Assembly: GCF_014522265.1 (NCBI RefSeq)
Contig: NZ_CP017024.1
Coordinates: 2,260,001-2,324,000 of the forward strand
Reading direction: 5' to 3'
From: Pseudomonas oryzihabitans
GTDB taxonomy: Bacteria; Pseudomonadota; Gammaproteobacteria; Pseudomonadales; Pseudomonadaceae
Length of the DNA: 64,000 nucleotides
A program made the position numbers and the translations under genes. Below the pieces are notes generated by a model, which saw nothing but the letters and a program-made list of their open reading frames with translations, made no database searches and had not been told where the DNA came from. Numbering within the stretch: position 1 is the stretch's first letter; every line of letters begins with the position of its first letter. Below, one piece after another: positions 26,423 to 35,173 of this stretch.

Positions 26423-26637
26423 GCGGATTCCTGGGCGGGCATGAAGCGGCGCAGCCTGCCTGGGCGCGGGGCAGGCCGTGTTGATCCGGATCAGGTGACA
26501 GCCAGTTTGCCGCCCTGAAACATTTTGAACCAATTCACAGGGCCGCTTCTCTACCCTAGGCGCAGCGGTAGCCGAGAAACCCCTACTCCAGAGGGTCTGG
26601 TTCGTCGCGGCGCGACTAACGTCCCCTGGAGAACCCC

Positions 26638-27330
26638 ATGAGTCAGACTCCCCTGCTAATCGGCTTCGTCATCATGTCGCTGGCTTCCCTGGCCATCTAT
26701 GCCAAGGGTGCGCACCGCGGACCGTTGCGCGGCCATACCCTGGTCCATGCCGCAGTGCCCTTCATCGCCGCCACGGCCTATCTTTCCATGTACCTGGGAG
26801 TCGGTAATCTGATCAAGCCCGATGGGAGCATCACCTATCTGGCTCGCTACCTGGACTGGACCTTCACCACGCCGCTGCTGCTGGCCGGGGTGGTCAGCTC
26901 GGCCTATCTGGGCGCACGCGAGCAGGAAGGCCAGGCCGGCTTCGTGGCCTCCATCGTCACCCTGGACGTGGTGATGATCGTCACCGGCCTGGTCGCCTCC
27001 CTGGCGCCCTACGGCACCCTCAAGTGGGTGTTCTTCGCCTGGTCCTGCGCGGCCTTCGTCGGGGTGCTCTATCTGCTGTGGAAACCGCTGGCGGCCCTGG
27101 CTGGGCAGCACGCTGCGATCGGCGCGGCCTATCGCAAGAATGTCGGCTTTCTCAGTGTGCTCTGGCTGATCTATCCGGTGGTCTTCGCCGTGGGTCCCGA
27201 GGGGGTCTGGGCGGTGAGCGACGCCGCCACGGTCTGGGTCTTCCTGATCCTCGATGTGCTGGCCAAGGTGGTTTATGCCTTCACCTCGGAGCGCAATCTC
27301 AAGGCGGCCCTGGCGCGGCCTGGCGTCTAG
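26638..27330 (+). CDS. Microbial (type 1) rhodopsin with DTG motif, predicted light-driven proton pump
   Basis: 230 residues, seven helices. Helix C reads RYLDWTFTTPLLLAG: Arg70, Asp73 (Schiff-base proton acceptor, bacteriorhodopsin Asp85), Thr77 (Thr89) and Gly84 at the Asp96 donor position. This is the DTG motif of a minor group of eubacterial proton pumps lacking the usual carboxylic donor. Helix G: Asp206 and the retinal-binding Lys210 (LDVLAKVV). Helix F: Trp176 and Tyr179-Pro180. Leu81 at the colour-tuning site suggests green absorption. GGAG ribosome-binding site before the ATG. The next gene starts 2 bases after the stop and encodes the retinal-forming enzyme. Confidence 0.93.
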   Translation: MSQTPLLIGFVIMSLASLAIYAKGAHRGPLRGHTLVHAAVPFIAATAYLSMYLGVGNLIKPDGSITYLARYLDWTFTTPLLLAGVVSSAYLGAREQEGQAGFVASIVTLDVVMIVTGLVASLAPYGTLKWVFFAWSCAAFVGVLYLLWKPLAALAGQHAAIGAAYRKNVGFLSVLWLIYPVVFAVGPEGVWAVSDAATVWVFLILDVLAKVVYAFTSERNLKAALARPGV

Positions 27331-27332
27331 GG

Positions 27333-28184
27333 ATGAGCGTGAGCGGGCGCGGCTGGCTGGCGCTGGTGCTGACCGCCGGGCTCGCCAGTCTGGCGAGCGG
27401 GGCCGGGCAACTGGCCTATGCCCTGGCGGTAGGCCTGGGTCTGGGCCTGCTGCATGGGGCCAGCGATCTGCGCCTGGTCGCACCCGGGCGGCGCCTCGCC
27501 TTTCTCGGCTGCTATCTGGCGACAGCCCTGGCCTGCCTGCTCTGCTGGCAACTGGCGGGCACGGCAGCGCTGCTGCTGTTCCTGCTGCTCTCGGCCTGGC
27601 ATTTCGCCCATGAAGACGAGCTGTTTCCCAATCGGCTGACCTCGCTGGCCCTGGGGCTGTTCATCATTGGCGGTCCGGCGGTGGTGCACGAAGCCGCCGT
27701 CGCCCGGTTGCTGGCTTTGGCCATGGGGCCGGCTGCCTCTCTGGCCCTCGCGGACTGGCTGGCCCGCGTGCTCGCCCTGGGTGGGCTGCTGGCGCTGCCG
27801 GTGCTGTTGCTGGCCGCCTGGCAGCAGCGGTGCCCCAGGTTGGCGGTGACGCTGCTGGCCGTGGTGCTGGCGCCGCCGCTGGTGGGGTTCGCCCTGGGCT
27901 TCTACCTGCTGCACGCCGCGCCCCAGACCGGGGTGCGCCAACGTTTGTTGGGGGCGGCCACCTTCAAGGCCTATCTGCGTCTGACGTGGCCGATCCTGCT
28001 GGGCGCTGCGCTGTTTACCCTGGCCGGTGGCCTGGTGTTCCTGCTGCAGGAGCGCACCGGCATCCGCGCGCTATTCGCCGTGCTGGCTGCCTTCGCCGTG
28101 CCGCACATGCTGGTGTTGCCGCGTTTTCTCGAAGCCGGCGTCGAAGCCGCGCCGCGCTCAGGGCCGCAGGTGATTGAGCGGTAG
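27333..28184 (+). CDS. blh: Brp/Blh-family beta-carotene 15,15'-dioxygenase
   Basis: 283 residues, polytopic integral membrane enzyme that cleaves beta-carotene to two retinal molecules. The metal-binding histidines of the family are present: LLHGASDLRL, SAWHFAHED, FYLLHAAPQ and AVPHMLVL. It starts 2 bases after the rhodopsin stop, so it is co-translated with it and supplies its chromophore. Start at 27333 (ATG) chosen; the frame upstream of it is a shadow of the rhodopsin gene. No crt genes are in the window, so beta-carotene must come from elsewhere in the genome. Its 3' end overlaps the convergent Lrp gene by 27 bases. Confidence 0.9.
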   Translation: MSVSGRGWLALVLTAGLASLASGAGQLAYALAVGLGLGLLHGASDLRLVAPGRRLAFLGCYLATALACLLCWQLAGTAALLLFLLLSAWHFAHEDELFPNRLTSLALGLFIIGGPAVVHEAAVARLLALAMGPAASLALADWLARVLALGGLLALPVLLLAAWQQRCPRLAVTLLAVVLAPPLVGFALGFYLLHAAPQTGVRQRLLGAATFKAYLRLTWPILLGAALFTLAGGLVFLLQERTGIRALFAVLAAFAVPHMLVLPRFLEAGVEAAPRSGPQVIER

Positions 28185-28637
28185 CTCGGTACTGGCCAGG
28201 ATCTGGTTGAGCACAAAGCTCGACCGCACGCTGGAGACGCCCTCGATGCGCGTCAGGGTGCCCAGCAGCAGCTGCTGGTAGTGCTCCATGTCGGGTACGA
28301 CGACCTTGAGCTGATAGTCCGCATCCATGCCGGTGACCAGGCAGCACTCCAGCACCTCGGGGCACTGGGCGATGATCGCCTGGAAGTTCTCGAAGCGCTC
28401 GGGGGTGTGCCTGTCCATGCCGATCAGCACGAAGGCGGTCAGCGACAGGCCAAGTTTCTTGCGATCCAGCAGGGCGACCTGGCGGGTGATGTAGCCGCTG
28501 TCTTCCAGTTGCTTGACCCGGCGTGAGCAGGGTGAGGGCGACAGGCCAATGCGTTCGGCCAGTTCCTGGTTGGAGAGACGCGCATCGCGCTGCAGTTCTG
28601 CCAAGATTTTCAGATCGAAGCGATCGAGTTTGTCCAT
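28158..28637 (-). CDS. Lrp/AsnC-family transcriptional regulator
   Basis: 159 residues. N-terminal HTH (MDKLDRFDLKILAELQRDARLSNQELAERIGLSPSPCSRRVKQLEDSGYI) and C-terminal RAM effector domain (ECCLVTGMDADYQLKVVVPDMEHY). This is the close Lrp/BkdR-like type that senses amino acids. Target unknown; it could regulate itself. Convergent with blh, with overlapping 3' ends. Confidence 0.92.
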   Translation of the reverse strand: MDKLDRFDLKILAELQRDARLSNQELAERIGLSPSPCSRRVKQLEDSGYITRQVALLDRKKLGLSLTAFVLIGMDRHTPERFENFQAIIAQCPEVLECCLVTGMDADYQLKVVVPDMEHYQQLLLGTLTRIEGVSSVRSSFVLNQILASTELPLNHLRP

Positions 28638-28922
28638 TTTGTGTGCCTTGCGCTAGCCGATTGCGTTCAATCCTAGGTTTGTGGTCATGGATTGCGCAAG
28701 AGGCAGGAAAGAAGCTGCACAACGCAACCCGCTGCCGGCAGCAGGGGCGTAAGCTGAACTCAACTTCGATAGCCCGGTAGAGCTGTCCAACGAAGGCGCC
28801 CCAGGAGGGCCTTTCGCATCGTCAACGACGGTATCCCGTCCGCGACGCCCGGGCCCGCCCAGGTCACCATTCCTGGTCGATCGCAGCCACCGTCACGAGC
28901 GGTGCGAGAGGACAACGAATTC

Positions 28923-28955
28923 AAGGGGAGGCCGCAAGGTCTCCCCTTTTCTTTT
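28923..28955 (+). terminator. Rho-independent terminator without an upstream gene
   Basis: AAGGGGAG (28923-28930) pairs with CTCCCCTT (28941-28948) around a 10-base loop, followed directly by TTCTTTT. This is a strong plus-strand terminator, but both flanking genes are on the minus strand, so it may end a small RNA starting somewhere in about 28700-28850. Confidence 0.7.
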
Positions 28956-29044
28956 GGGCGGAAGTTTTTGGCGTTTGGCTTACCCTCACCCCGGCCCTCT
29001 CCCAGGGGGAGAGGGGCATTTGGGGGAGGTTGGGTGGGAAGAGC

Positions 29045-29121
29045 ATCGCGGCCATGGGCCGCTCCTACCGCGTTACATGCCTGTAGGAGCGGCCGCGTCG
29101 GCGGACCGCCATGGCCGCGAT
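29045..29121. repeat. REP-like inverted pair (family C)
   Basis: Left arm 29045-29068 matches the arm at 1999-2022 exactly. The right arm 29083-29121 is the reverse complement interrupted by an extra CG-rich insertion, as at 1738-1776. Located directly downstream of proP. Confidence 0.75.
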
Positions 29122-29127
29122 CGGGGC

Positions 29128-30579
29128 TTACGCCTGCCCGGGCGGCTGCTTGTCCACGGTCAGGGGCGCGTCGCTGGCGAGGAATTCCTTGGCCTCCTCT
29201 TCGCTGGCCACCGAGGGCGGCGAGCCGCGCAGGGGCTGGCCGGCGGTTTCGCGCACGGTGAGCATGGTCAGGATGCCGATCACCGCCGCGGCCATCATGT
29301 AGTAGGCCGGCACCAGGGGGTCGCCGGTCTTTTCCACCAGCCAGGCGGTGACCAGCGGGGTGGTCCCGCCAAACAGCGACACCGAGATGTTGAAGGCGAT
29401 GGACAGGGCGCTGTAGCGGATCGGGGTGTAGAACAGCGCCGGCAGGGTGGACGGCATGGTGCTGGTGAAGCAGGCCAGGGCCATGCCCAGGAGCATCAGG
29501 CCGAGGAAGATCAGCCAGTCGTGGCCGCTGCCGATCAGCTTGAGGCAGGGAATCGCCAGCACCAGGATCGCCAAGCAGGCACCGATGATCATCGGCTTGC
29601 GGCCCAGGCGGTCGCTGAAGAAGCCACCGAGGATGTTGAGCGGCATCATCACCACCATGACGATGAGGATCAGCAGCAGGCCCTTGGTCTCTGCATAGCC
29701 CATGGTCACGGCCAGGTAGCTGGGCATGTAGGTCAGCAGCATGTAGTCGGTGACGTTGAACACCAGCACCAGGCCGATGCACTTGAGCAGGGCGACGCGA
29801 TGCAGGGTGAACAGCTCGCGCAGGCTGTGCGCCGGGCCGTCCGCCGCCTTGCCCTCGTTGGCCTCGGTATGAGCCTTGAATGCCGGGGTCTCTTCCAGCT
29901 TGAGACGCATGTAGAGGCCGAGCAGGCCGAGCGGGCCGGCGATGAAGAAGGGCACGCGCCAGCCCCAGTCGAGCAGCTGCTCCTGCGTCAGGGCCGCCGT
30001 GAGCGCCGTCACCGTTCCCGCGCCGGCGATGTAGCCGGCGAGGGTGCCGAACTCCAGCCAGCTGCCCATGCGTCCGCGGGTCTTGTCGGTGGCGTATTCG
30101 GCGATGAAGGTGGCCGCGCCGCCGTATTCCCCCCCGGTGGAGAAGCCCTGCACCACCCGCGCCAGCAGCAGCAGGGCGGGCGCCCAGATGCCGATGCTCT
30201 GATAGCTGGGGATGAGGCCGATGCTGAAGGTGCCCAGGGCCATCATGATCATGGTCAGGGCCAGCACCTTCTGGCGACCGTACTTGTCACCCAGGGGGCC
30301 AAAGACCATGCCGCCGATGGGGCGAACCAGGAAGGCCACGGTAAAGGTGGCGAAAGTGGCGATCAACTGGGCCGCGGCATCGCCGTCGGGAAAGAAGACC
30401 TTGCCGAGGGTTACGGCCAGGTAGCCATAGACGCCGAAATCGAACCACTCCATGGCATTGCCAAGGGCGGCGGCACCGACGGCGCGCTTGACCAGGGAAT
30501 TGTCGACGATGGTGAGGTCGTCCGGCTTTACCTCATGGCGGCGTTTGAACCAGCCAACGTGATGATGGTGTTTCGACAT
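29128..30579 (-). CDS. proP: Glycine betaine/proline:H+ symporter ProP (MFS, MHS family)
   Basis: 483 residues, 12 helices. Matches E. coli ProP through most of its length (LGNAMEWFDFGVYGYLA, GDKYGRQKVLALTMI, GFSTGGEYGGAATFIAEY, ASTLPA-like STLPALFYTPIRYSAL). Takes up compatible solutes under osmotic stress. Unlike E. coli ProP it ends soon after EEEAKEFLASDAP and lacks the long C-terminal coiled coil, so its osmotic set point may differ. N-terminal HHHH cluster (MSKHHHHVGW) is an oddity. Confidence 0.92.
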   Translation of the reverse strand: MSKHHHHVGWFKRRHEVKPDDLTIVDNSLVKRAVGAAALGNAMEWFDFGVYGYLAVTLGKVFFPDGDAAAQLIATFATFTVAFLVRPIGGMVFGPLGDKYGRQKVLALTMIMMALGTFSIGLIPSYQSIGIWAPALLLLARVVQGFSTGGEYGGAATFIAEYATDKTRGRMGSWLEFGTLAGYIAGAGTVTALTAALTQEQLLDWGWRVPFFIAGPLGLLGLYMRLKLEETPAFKAHTEANEGKAADGPAHSLRELFTLHRVALLKCIGLVLVFNVTDYMLLTYMPSYLAVTMGYAETKGLLLILIVMVVMMPLNILGGFFSDRLGRKPMIIGACLAILVLAIPCLKLIGSGHDWLIFLGLMLLGMALACFTSTMPSTLPALFYTPIRYSALSIAFNISVSLFGGTTPLVTAWLVEKTGDPLVPAYYMMAAAVIGILTMLTVRETAGQPLRGSPPSVASEEEAKEFLASDAPLTVDKQPPGQA

Positions 30580-30869
30580 GTGTTTTCCTCCTTGCGTGGG
30601 GCCATAGACCCGAGCGGACCGCTAGAAGTGCGATGACAGAGGGGCAGAAACTTCCCCGCTACCCCCAGGGATCGACCCGGGAATGCCCGAAGCCCGAGAT
30701 GATTGCAGGCGCGGACGTTCGCTCCGTCCTTGCGGGCTCCGGGTTTCTCGGCGTGCTCTCGGCACCTGCAGTGGCCGTTCGATGGCAGATCGGCGCGGGG
30801 CTAACAGCCAGGCTGGGGCAGGGTCCAAGCCTTGGGGTACTCTGGGTCATCCCCTCGTGGAGCCGTGCG
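30580..30869. other. Divergent spacer between proP and the DUF6515 gene
   Basis: 290 bases that must contain both promoters. ORFs through it have no family support. No convincing -35/-10 pair was found by eye. Confidence 0.5.
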
Positions 30870-31850
30870 ATGAAATCGCCTGCCGTGCTGTGTGCGCTTG
30901 TCCTTTCCGGCGTTTCCCTGTGGAGCGCCGGGCCCGCCTGGGCCGATAACAACTATCGCCTCGGCGGCGGCTATGTCACGCCCCCGGCGGGCGCCCAGCC
31001 GCCGCCGGTCATGCCCCCAGGCAATGCCGGACGCTGGCAGGGCGGCGGTCAGGGTGGCTGGAATGGCGGCCCGCCCGGGCGGGGCGACGGTCCCGGGCGC
31101 GGCAATGGTCCGGCCCTGGAGCGCTGGGAGCGCAACGACCCCCCACCACCGCGGCCGGGCTATCAGCCGGCCTGGCAGGATCGACCCGTCCCCGTGCCGC
31201 GTCCCGGCTACATGATGCCGGCGCCCGACCAGCCGGGTCGGAACTATCCGCCGCCCCCGCCACCGCGTCCGGAGCGGGATCCGCACTGGGCCGGCCAGCG
31301 TCCGGGCTGGGGCGCCAATCCCCAGTGGCGACCGGGTTTCGAGGTGCCGGGCGTGCCGGCCGGCTTCACCCGCGTCTGGTACCGGGACAGCCAGTATTAC
31401 TATGCCGACGGCTACTGGTATCGACCCCAGGGGCCGCGCTATGTGGTGACCCTGCCGCCGACCGGGGTGCGCGTCAGCGTCCTGCCGGCCTTCGCCGAGA
31501 CCCTGTGGATGGGCGGCACCACCTACTATTTCGCTGCGGGCAGCTACTACCGCACCGATCCGGGTGGCGGCTTCGTCACCGTCGCCGATCCCAACGTGGC
31601 GGCCGTGCCGACCACGACGGCAGCGCCGGCAGGAACGGGTTACGACGCCTATGACGTCACCGCCTATCCCTTGCAGGGGCAGTCGCCGCAGCGCTACGCC
31701 ACGGATCGCTACGACTGTCGGCGCTACGCCGCCGGAGAGTCGGGCTTCGATCCCGAACGCCCCGGCGCGGTCGCCGATCCCTATCTTGCCCAGCGCTTCC
31801 GCCAGGCCTTGGCGGCCTGTCTGGCGGGGCGTGGTTATCGCGTGGAGTAG
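30870..31850 (+). CDS. Secreted proline/glycine-rich DUF6515 protein
   Basis: 326 residues. Signal peptide (MKSPAVLCALVLSGVSLWSAGPAWA). A low-complexity region rich in Pro, Gly and Arg (about 30-150) follows. Then a DUF6515-like beta domain with aromatic repeats (QYYYADGYWYRPQGPRYVV and TTYYFAAGSYYR), and a C-terminal DRYDCRRYAAGESGFDP...CLAGRGYRV segment with two cysteines. Probably an envelope protein; function unknown. The start at 30870 is set by the signal peptide. Confidence 0.75.
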   Translation: MKSPAVLCALVLSGVSLWSAGPAWADNNYRLGGGYVTPPAGAQPPPVMPPGNAGRWQGGGQGGWNGGPPGRGDGPGRGNGPALERWERNDPPPPRPGYQPAWQDRPVPVPRPGYMMPAPDQPGRNYPPPPPPRPERDPHWAGQRPGWGANPQWRPGFEVPGVPAGFTRVWYRDSQYYYADGYWYRPQGPRYVVTLPPTGVRVSVLPAFAETLWMGGTTYYFAAGSYYRTDPGGGFVTVADPNVAAVPTTTAAPAGTGYDAYDVTAYPLQGQSPQRYATDRYDCRRYAAGESGFDPERPGAVADPYLAQRFRQALAACLAGRGYRVE

Positions 31851-31869
31851 CCGTCGCCTGGAGTAGCGC

Positions 31870-32553
31870 TCAGTCGTTGGTCAGTTGCACCAGGGTGAAC
31901 AGCCCGAAGGGCGGCACGCTGCTGCGACTGGCGCGGCGCAGGTCTTCGCGGGAGAGGATGGAGTCCATGGCGAAGTCCGGGTGCCAGCCAAGCTTGCGCG
32001 AGGCCGGCGCCAGGGCTTTTTCCGCCAGCAGCCGCAGGCCGCTCTCGGCCTGGAAGTGATTGACCAGCAGCAGGTGACCGCCCGGCTTCACCACCCGGCG
32101 CATCTCCTGCATCAGCTTGCGCGGATTGGGCACCACGGAGGCCACGAACATGGCCACGGCGATATCGAAGGAGCCGGTGGGCAGGCCGGTGTCCTCGGCA
32201 TTGGCTTCGAGCAGGGCGTCCACCGTGGTGATGGCATCGCGGCCGACCCGCTCCCGGGCCTTGGCCAGCATGTCGGGCGAGAGATCGATGCCGGTGACGC
32301 GCTTGTCGGCGCTGTAGTGGGGCAGGGCCAGCCCCGTCCCTACCCCCACTTCCAGTACCCGGGTACCCGCCAGGGCGTTGACCGCCGCCACCGCGCGCTT
32401 GCGGCCGGGGGCGGAAACGCCGCCGAACACCCGGTCATAGACATTGGCCCAGCGCCGATAGGCGGAAATGATGGCGGCATTGTCCAGCGCGGAGTGTGGA
32501 GCTGAGGTGTCGGCAGTATTCAGCGAGTAATCGATTTTCTTCGAGTCGTGCAT
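31870..32553 (-). CDS. pmtA: Phospholipid N-methyltransferase-like SAM enzyme (PmtA type)
   Basis: 227-residue class I SAM methyltransferase. Motif I VLEVGVGTGLALPHY (typical of Rhodobacter/Sinorhizobium-type phosphatidylethanolamine methyltransferases), TGIDLSPDMLAKAR (motif II), then VVKPGGHLLLVNHF. The preceding WANVYDRVFGGVSAPGRKRAV segment is also characteristic of PmtA. Predicted to methylate phosphatidylethanolamine towards phosphatidylcholine at the inner membrane. Substrate is by similarity only. Confidence 0.75.
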   Translation of the reverse strand: MHDSKKIDYSLNTADTSAPHSALDNAAIISAYRRWANVYDRVFGGVSAPGRKRAVAAVNALAGTRVLEVGVGTGLALPHYSADKRVTGIDLSPDMLAKARERVGRDAITTVDALLEANAEDTGLPTGSFDIAVAMFVASVVPNPRKLMQEMRRVVKPGGHLLLVNHFQAESGLRLLAEKALAPASRKLGWHPDFAMDSILSREDLRRASRSSVPPFGLFTLVQLTND

Positions 32554-33451
32554 AGCGGCCTTGTCATTGTCGGTAGATGAAAGCAGCGGTGTTACGAAGC
32601 GAATTCGGCGCGTCGTTTGAGGGTGATAAGTGCGATCTATGGGTGGCTACAGGCGTTGCGCTATTTCGTCGTGCGGATTGAAAGATGGCCTGCCGCTTGG
32701 CTGTCTAGGGCCTGCAAGCCAGGCGTAGCGGCTGCTCCAGATAGGGTTGTTACCGTTTTAGAACAATCTAACGGGGTTTGGCTAGTTATGGCTGGTGTTA
32801 TCTCGCCTGGATGAGAAGTTGGTAGTTTTAATTGTTTTTGATTGTTCGTTCTTTCAATTTAAATATTATTTTATTGTTTGTTCGTTCAATCAAGCTGGTT
32901 GTCGGTTTGGGTTAATGAGATTTCCGCGCTGCTGCAGCGGAATAGTTGTGTAATCGTGGTCGTGGGAAGGCAGGTGCGGACGAGCGAAGCGTTTCGCAGA
33001 TGACGTTGCAGGCTTAAAGGGATCAACATGCACGCCAAAGAGACTGGATGCGGCTTGTCTGCCCTGCATCCCCTATACCTGCTTACCGAAGCCCTTTAGC
33101 CTTGATAGGTCTCAAGATCAGACTCGTCGAAAGGCAGGCGCCTCTCCAACAAGAATCCTTGCGATTCGAATGCCATTACCTATCGTTAGGTTATGGGCAC
33201 GGCAGATCAGACTCTGCTTCCTGCACCTTGAGCGTTGGCTTTGCTGCCGGTCGCCGAGCTTTGCGCAGGTTGAAAATCTGGTGTGCGGTAGTGGTCTAAT
33301 CGAGCGTGAGGCCGGACATCTTGCTGGGCAACGCCTCTGGCCTGAAGAGCAGTAGCAATGTCGGCCTCGCCGCTGATACAGGTCATCAGGCATATCTTCC
33401 GCCAAACCTGGCGCACCTTTTCCAAGCAGAATCCTGATCCCTGAGGTAGCG
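32554..33451. other. 900-base AT-rich non-coding stretch upstream of pilE
   Basis: No supported gene. 32820-32900 is strongly AT-rich and holds near-repeats TTGTTCGTTCTTTCAAT (about 32842-32858) and TTGTTCGTTCAATC (about 32878-32891). Two further imperfect copies of GGCGC-(C)CT-TTCCAA-AGAATCCT occur near 33138-33160 and 33410-33435. Short ORFs at 32617, 33048 and 33207 show no coding character. The stretch resembles an insertion scar or decayed gene cluster. Confidence 0.55.
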
Positions 33452-33898
33452 ATGCGAGCACGAGGCTTTACCCTGATCGAGCTGATGATCGTCGTGGCGA
33501 TCGTTGGCATCCTGGCGGCCATCGCCTATCCCAGCTATCAGAACTATGTGCTGCGCTCCAACCGCAGCGAGGGGCAGGCACTGCTCAACGAGGCGGCAGC
33601 GCGGATGGAGCGCTTCTATGCGCAGAACAATGCCTATCCGACCAGTGTAAAAGACCTGAATATCGTCAATACAAAGACCAATGCCGGCAGTGATAGGGTG
33701 TTCTCCAGCAGCGGGTACTACGAGTTGACGATTTCAACCAGCGCTGCTGGCAGTGCTGGCTATAGCAGTGATGGTCCCTATGTGCTGACCGCGCAGCCGA
33801 AGGGCAGTCAGGAAAAAGATCCCTGTGGCAATCTGATGCTTAACGCTCAAGGCGTCAAAAAGGTATCGAGGGGTGATCCTACCGACTGCTGGCGCTAA
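33452..33898 (+). CDS. pilE: Type IV pilin-like protein PilE (minor pilin)
   Basis: 148 residues. Class III signal MRARG cleaved before [20 protein letters not shown], with Glu5 of the mature protein present. A C-terminal Cys pair (DPCGNLM and TDCWR) gives the pilin D-loop disulphide. Matches PilE of the pilus-tip minor pilin set, which normally lies after fimU-pilVWXY1. Here it stands alone, with no pilus genes on either side. Its stop overlaps the convergent DUF6502 gene by 4 bases. Confidence 0.85.
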   Translation: MRARGFTLIELMIVVAIVGILAAIAYPSYQNYVLRSNRSEGQALLNEAAARMERFYAQNNAYPTSVKDLNIVNTKTNAGSDRVFSSSGYYELTISTSAAGSAGYSSDGPYVLTAQPKGSQEKDPCGNLMLNAQGVKKVSRGDPTDCWR

Positions 33899-34734
33899 TC
33901 CTCCCGCCCCTGTACCAGGCCGGCATCCCGGTCCTGTTCCACACGATAGCCGCCAAAGCCCAGGGTCACCCGCTGGGTGGCGTCGGGCTTGCCGGCGTCG
34001 CGGGCTTCGTGTTCGACCACCAGGCGGTTGAGACGGTTGAGCAGGTGCATGGATTCGTCGTAGGCGGTGCGATAGAGACTTAGGGTCGAGTCCTGGGTCA
34101 GGTTGTGGCCGTAGACCACGTGAAAGGTGAAGTCCGGCGCGGCGCGGTCCTGCAGGTAGAGGCGCTCGAAGCCGGCCAGCAGGTCGCCGGTGAAATGGGC
34201 CAGCAGCCGCCCCGCGCCTTCCTGACTCTCGGTGCCGCGCAACAGCGAGCGGGGCGTGAGCACCACGCGATCTTCCTCGTCGAGACGGGCGTACCCCTTG
34301 CGCAGCCATTCATCCAGCACGGTGCGGGCGCGGACGTCGCTGCCGACGCTGGCGACCAGGGCGTCGAAACTCTGTTCGCCGCCGCGCCGCTGGGTGCGGG
34401 GGAGGGGGCGCAGATTGCCCTCGGCATCGAGCAGATCCAGCCGTGAGGTCCAGGCGCTGAGCACCTGCCATTCCAGGCTGGGCGTGCAGGGGGTGCGTTC
34501 CGGGCTGGCTTCGCGCAGAGCGCGGACCTCGCGGCGCGGCAGGCCGGTCAGCACCGAGATGCGACTGTCGGAATTGGGCTTGTCGCGCAGCGGTTCGAAA
34601 TCCTGGGCGACCTCGAAATAGGTCTGGCGCAGCAGGCGATCGAAGGTCTGGTAGGTCACGCCGGAGGCGATGGCGATACGCACCAGCCGACCGATCAGGC
34701 TGCGTAGAAGCAAGGGTACCTTGGTGGAAAGCAT
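33895..34734 (-). CDS. DUF6502-family hypothetical protein
   Basis: 279-residue soluble protein. The N-terminus looks like a winged helix-turn-helix ([28 protein letters not shown] ... [19 protein letters not shown]). A C-terminal helical region follows ([21 protein letters not shown]). Possibly a DNA-binding regulator, but this is inference from the helix pattern. Convergent with pilE. Confidence 0.7.
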   Translation of the reverse strand: MLSTKVPLLLRSLIGRLVRIAIASGVTYQTFDRLLRQTYFEVAQDFEPLRDKPNSDSRISVLTGLPRREVRALREASPERTPCTPSLEWQVLSAWTSRLDLLDAEGNLRPLPRTQRRGGEQSFDALVASVGSDVRARTVLDEWLRKGYARLDEEDRVVLTPRSLLRGTESQEGAGRLLAHFTGDLLAGFERLYLQDRAAPDFTFHVVYGHNLTQDSTLSLYRTAYDESMHLLNRLNRLVVEHEARDAGKPDATQRVTLGFGGYRVEQDRDAGLVQGRED

Positions 34735-34855
34735 GGGGGACTCGACGCGGCAGACGCCCGCCCATCTTCGCGGGGGCCCGGGCCCCCGTCAAACCAGCCG
34801 GTCACAAAGTGTCGCGGACGCCGCTCAGGCTGTCGTCCGCGGGTCAGGGCGCCGG

Positions 34856-34999
34856 TTAGCCAGGAGTACCCGATTCGGTCGCGCCGGCCACGTCCGGATC
34901 GTCCGGAAACTCTTCCGGCTCCATGTCCGCATAGGGCAGTTCTTCAGGCGGCGGGGTGTTGCTGGGGTTGTCGTAGGTCTTCTGGTCGGCGTCACTCAT
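34856..34999 (-). CDS. Small acidic protein (47 aa)
   Basis: Short ORF (MSDADQKTYDNPSNTPPPEE...) ending ESGTPG and TAA. It is very acidic and proline-rich (PPPEELPYADMEPEEFPDDPD), with GGAGAGCC close upstream of the ATG as a ribosome-binding site. No homology recognised. It sits alone between the DUF6502 gene (same strand) and the divergent catalase-like gene. Confidence 0.5.
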   Translation of the reverse strand: MSDADQKTYDNPSNTPPPEELPYADMEPEEFPDDPDVAGATESGTPG

Positions 35000-35173
35000 G
35001 GTGGCTCTCCGGGGTGGGTGTAGAGATATCGAACCCCTCTGGGCGGGGCCGTTCCCGAGCAGCTGTCGACAGCGACCTCAGGTCGGCCAGATGGCCAGGG
35101 GCCGAACGTCGTTAGCGCGATAGCGGTCCATTGGCTGACCGTCTCCTCCGAATGACGGCACCCGAGGATTCCC

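Larger units (their letters stand above)
28638..29127. other. 490-base spacer with an orphan terminator and REP elements
   Basis: No coding sequence is supported between the Lrp start and the proP stop. From left to right: the Lrp promoter region, a GC-rich stretch without ORF support, a rightward intrinsic terminator at 28923-28955, a family B palindrome (28983-29017), and a family C REP pair (29045-29121). The terminator has no visible gene to serve. Confidence 0.65.

Noticed and set aside
28954-30636. A plus-strand open frame of 560 codons opposite proP
   Set aside because: It is antisense to a gene matching ProP along its length and starts inside REP repeats.
32617-33461. Short ORFs of 60-85 codons upstream of pilE
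   Set aside because: No ribosome-binding site, no family resemblance, overlapping frames on both strands; treated as non-coding.
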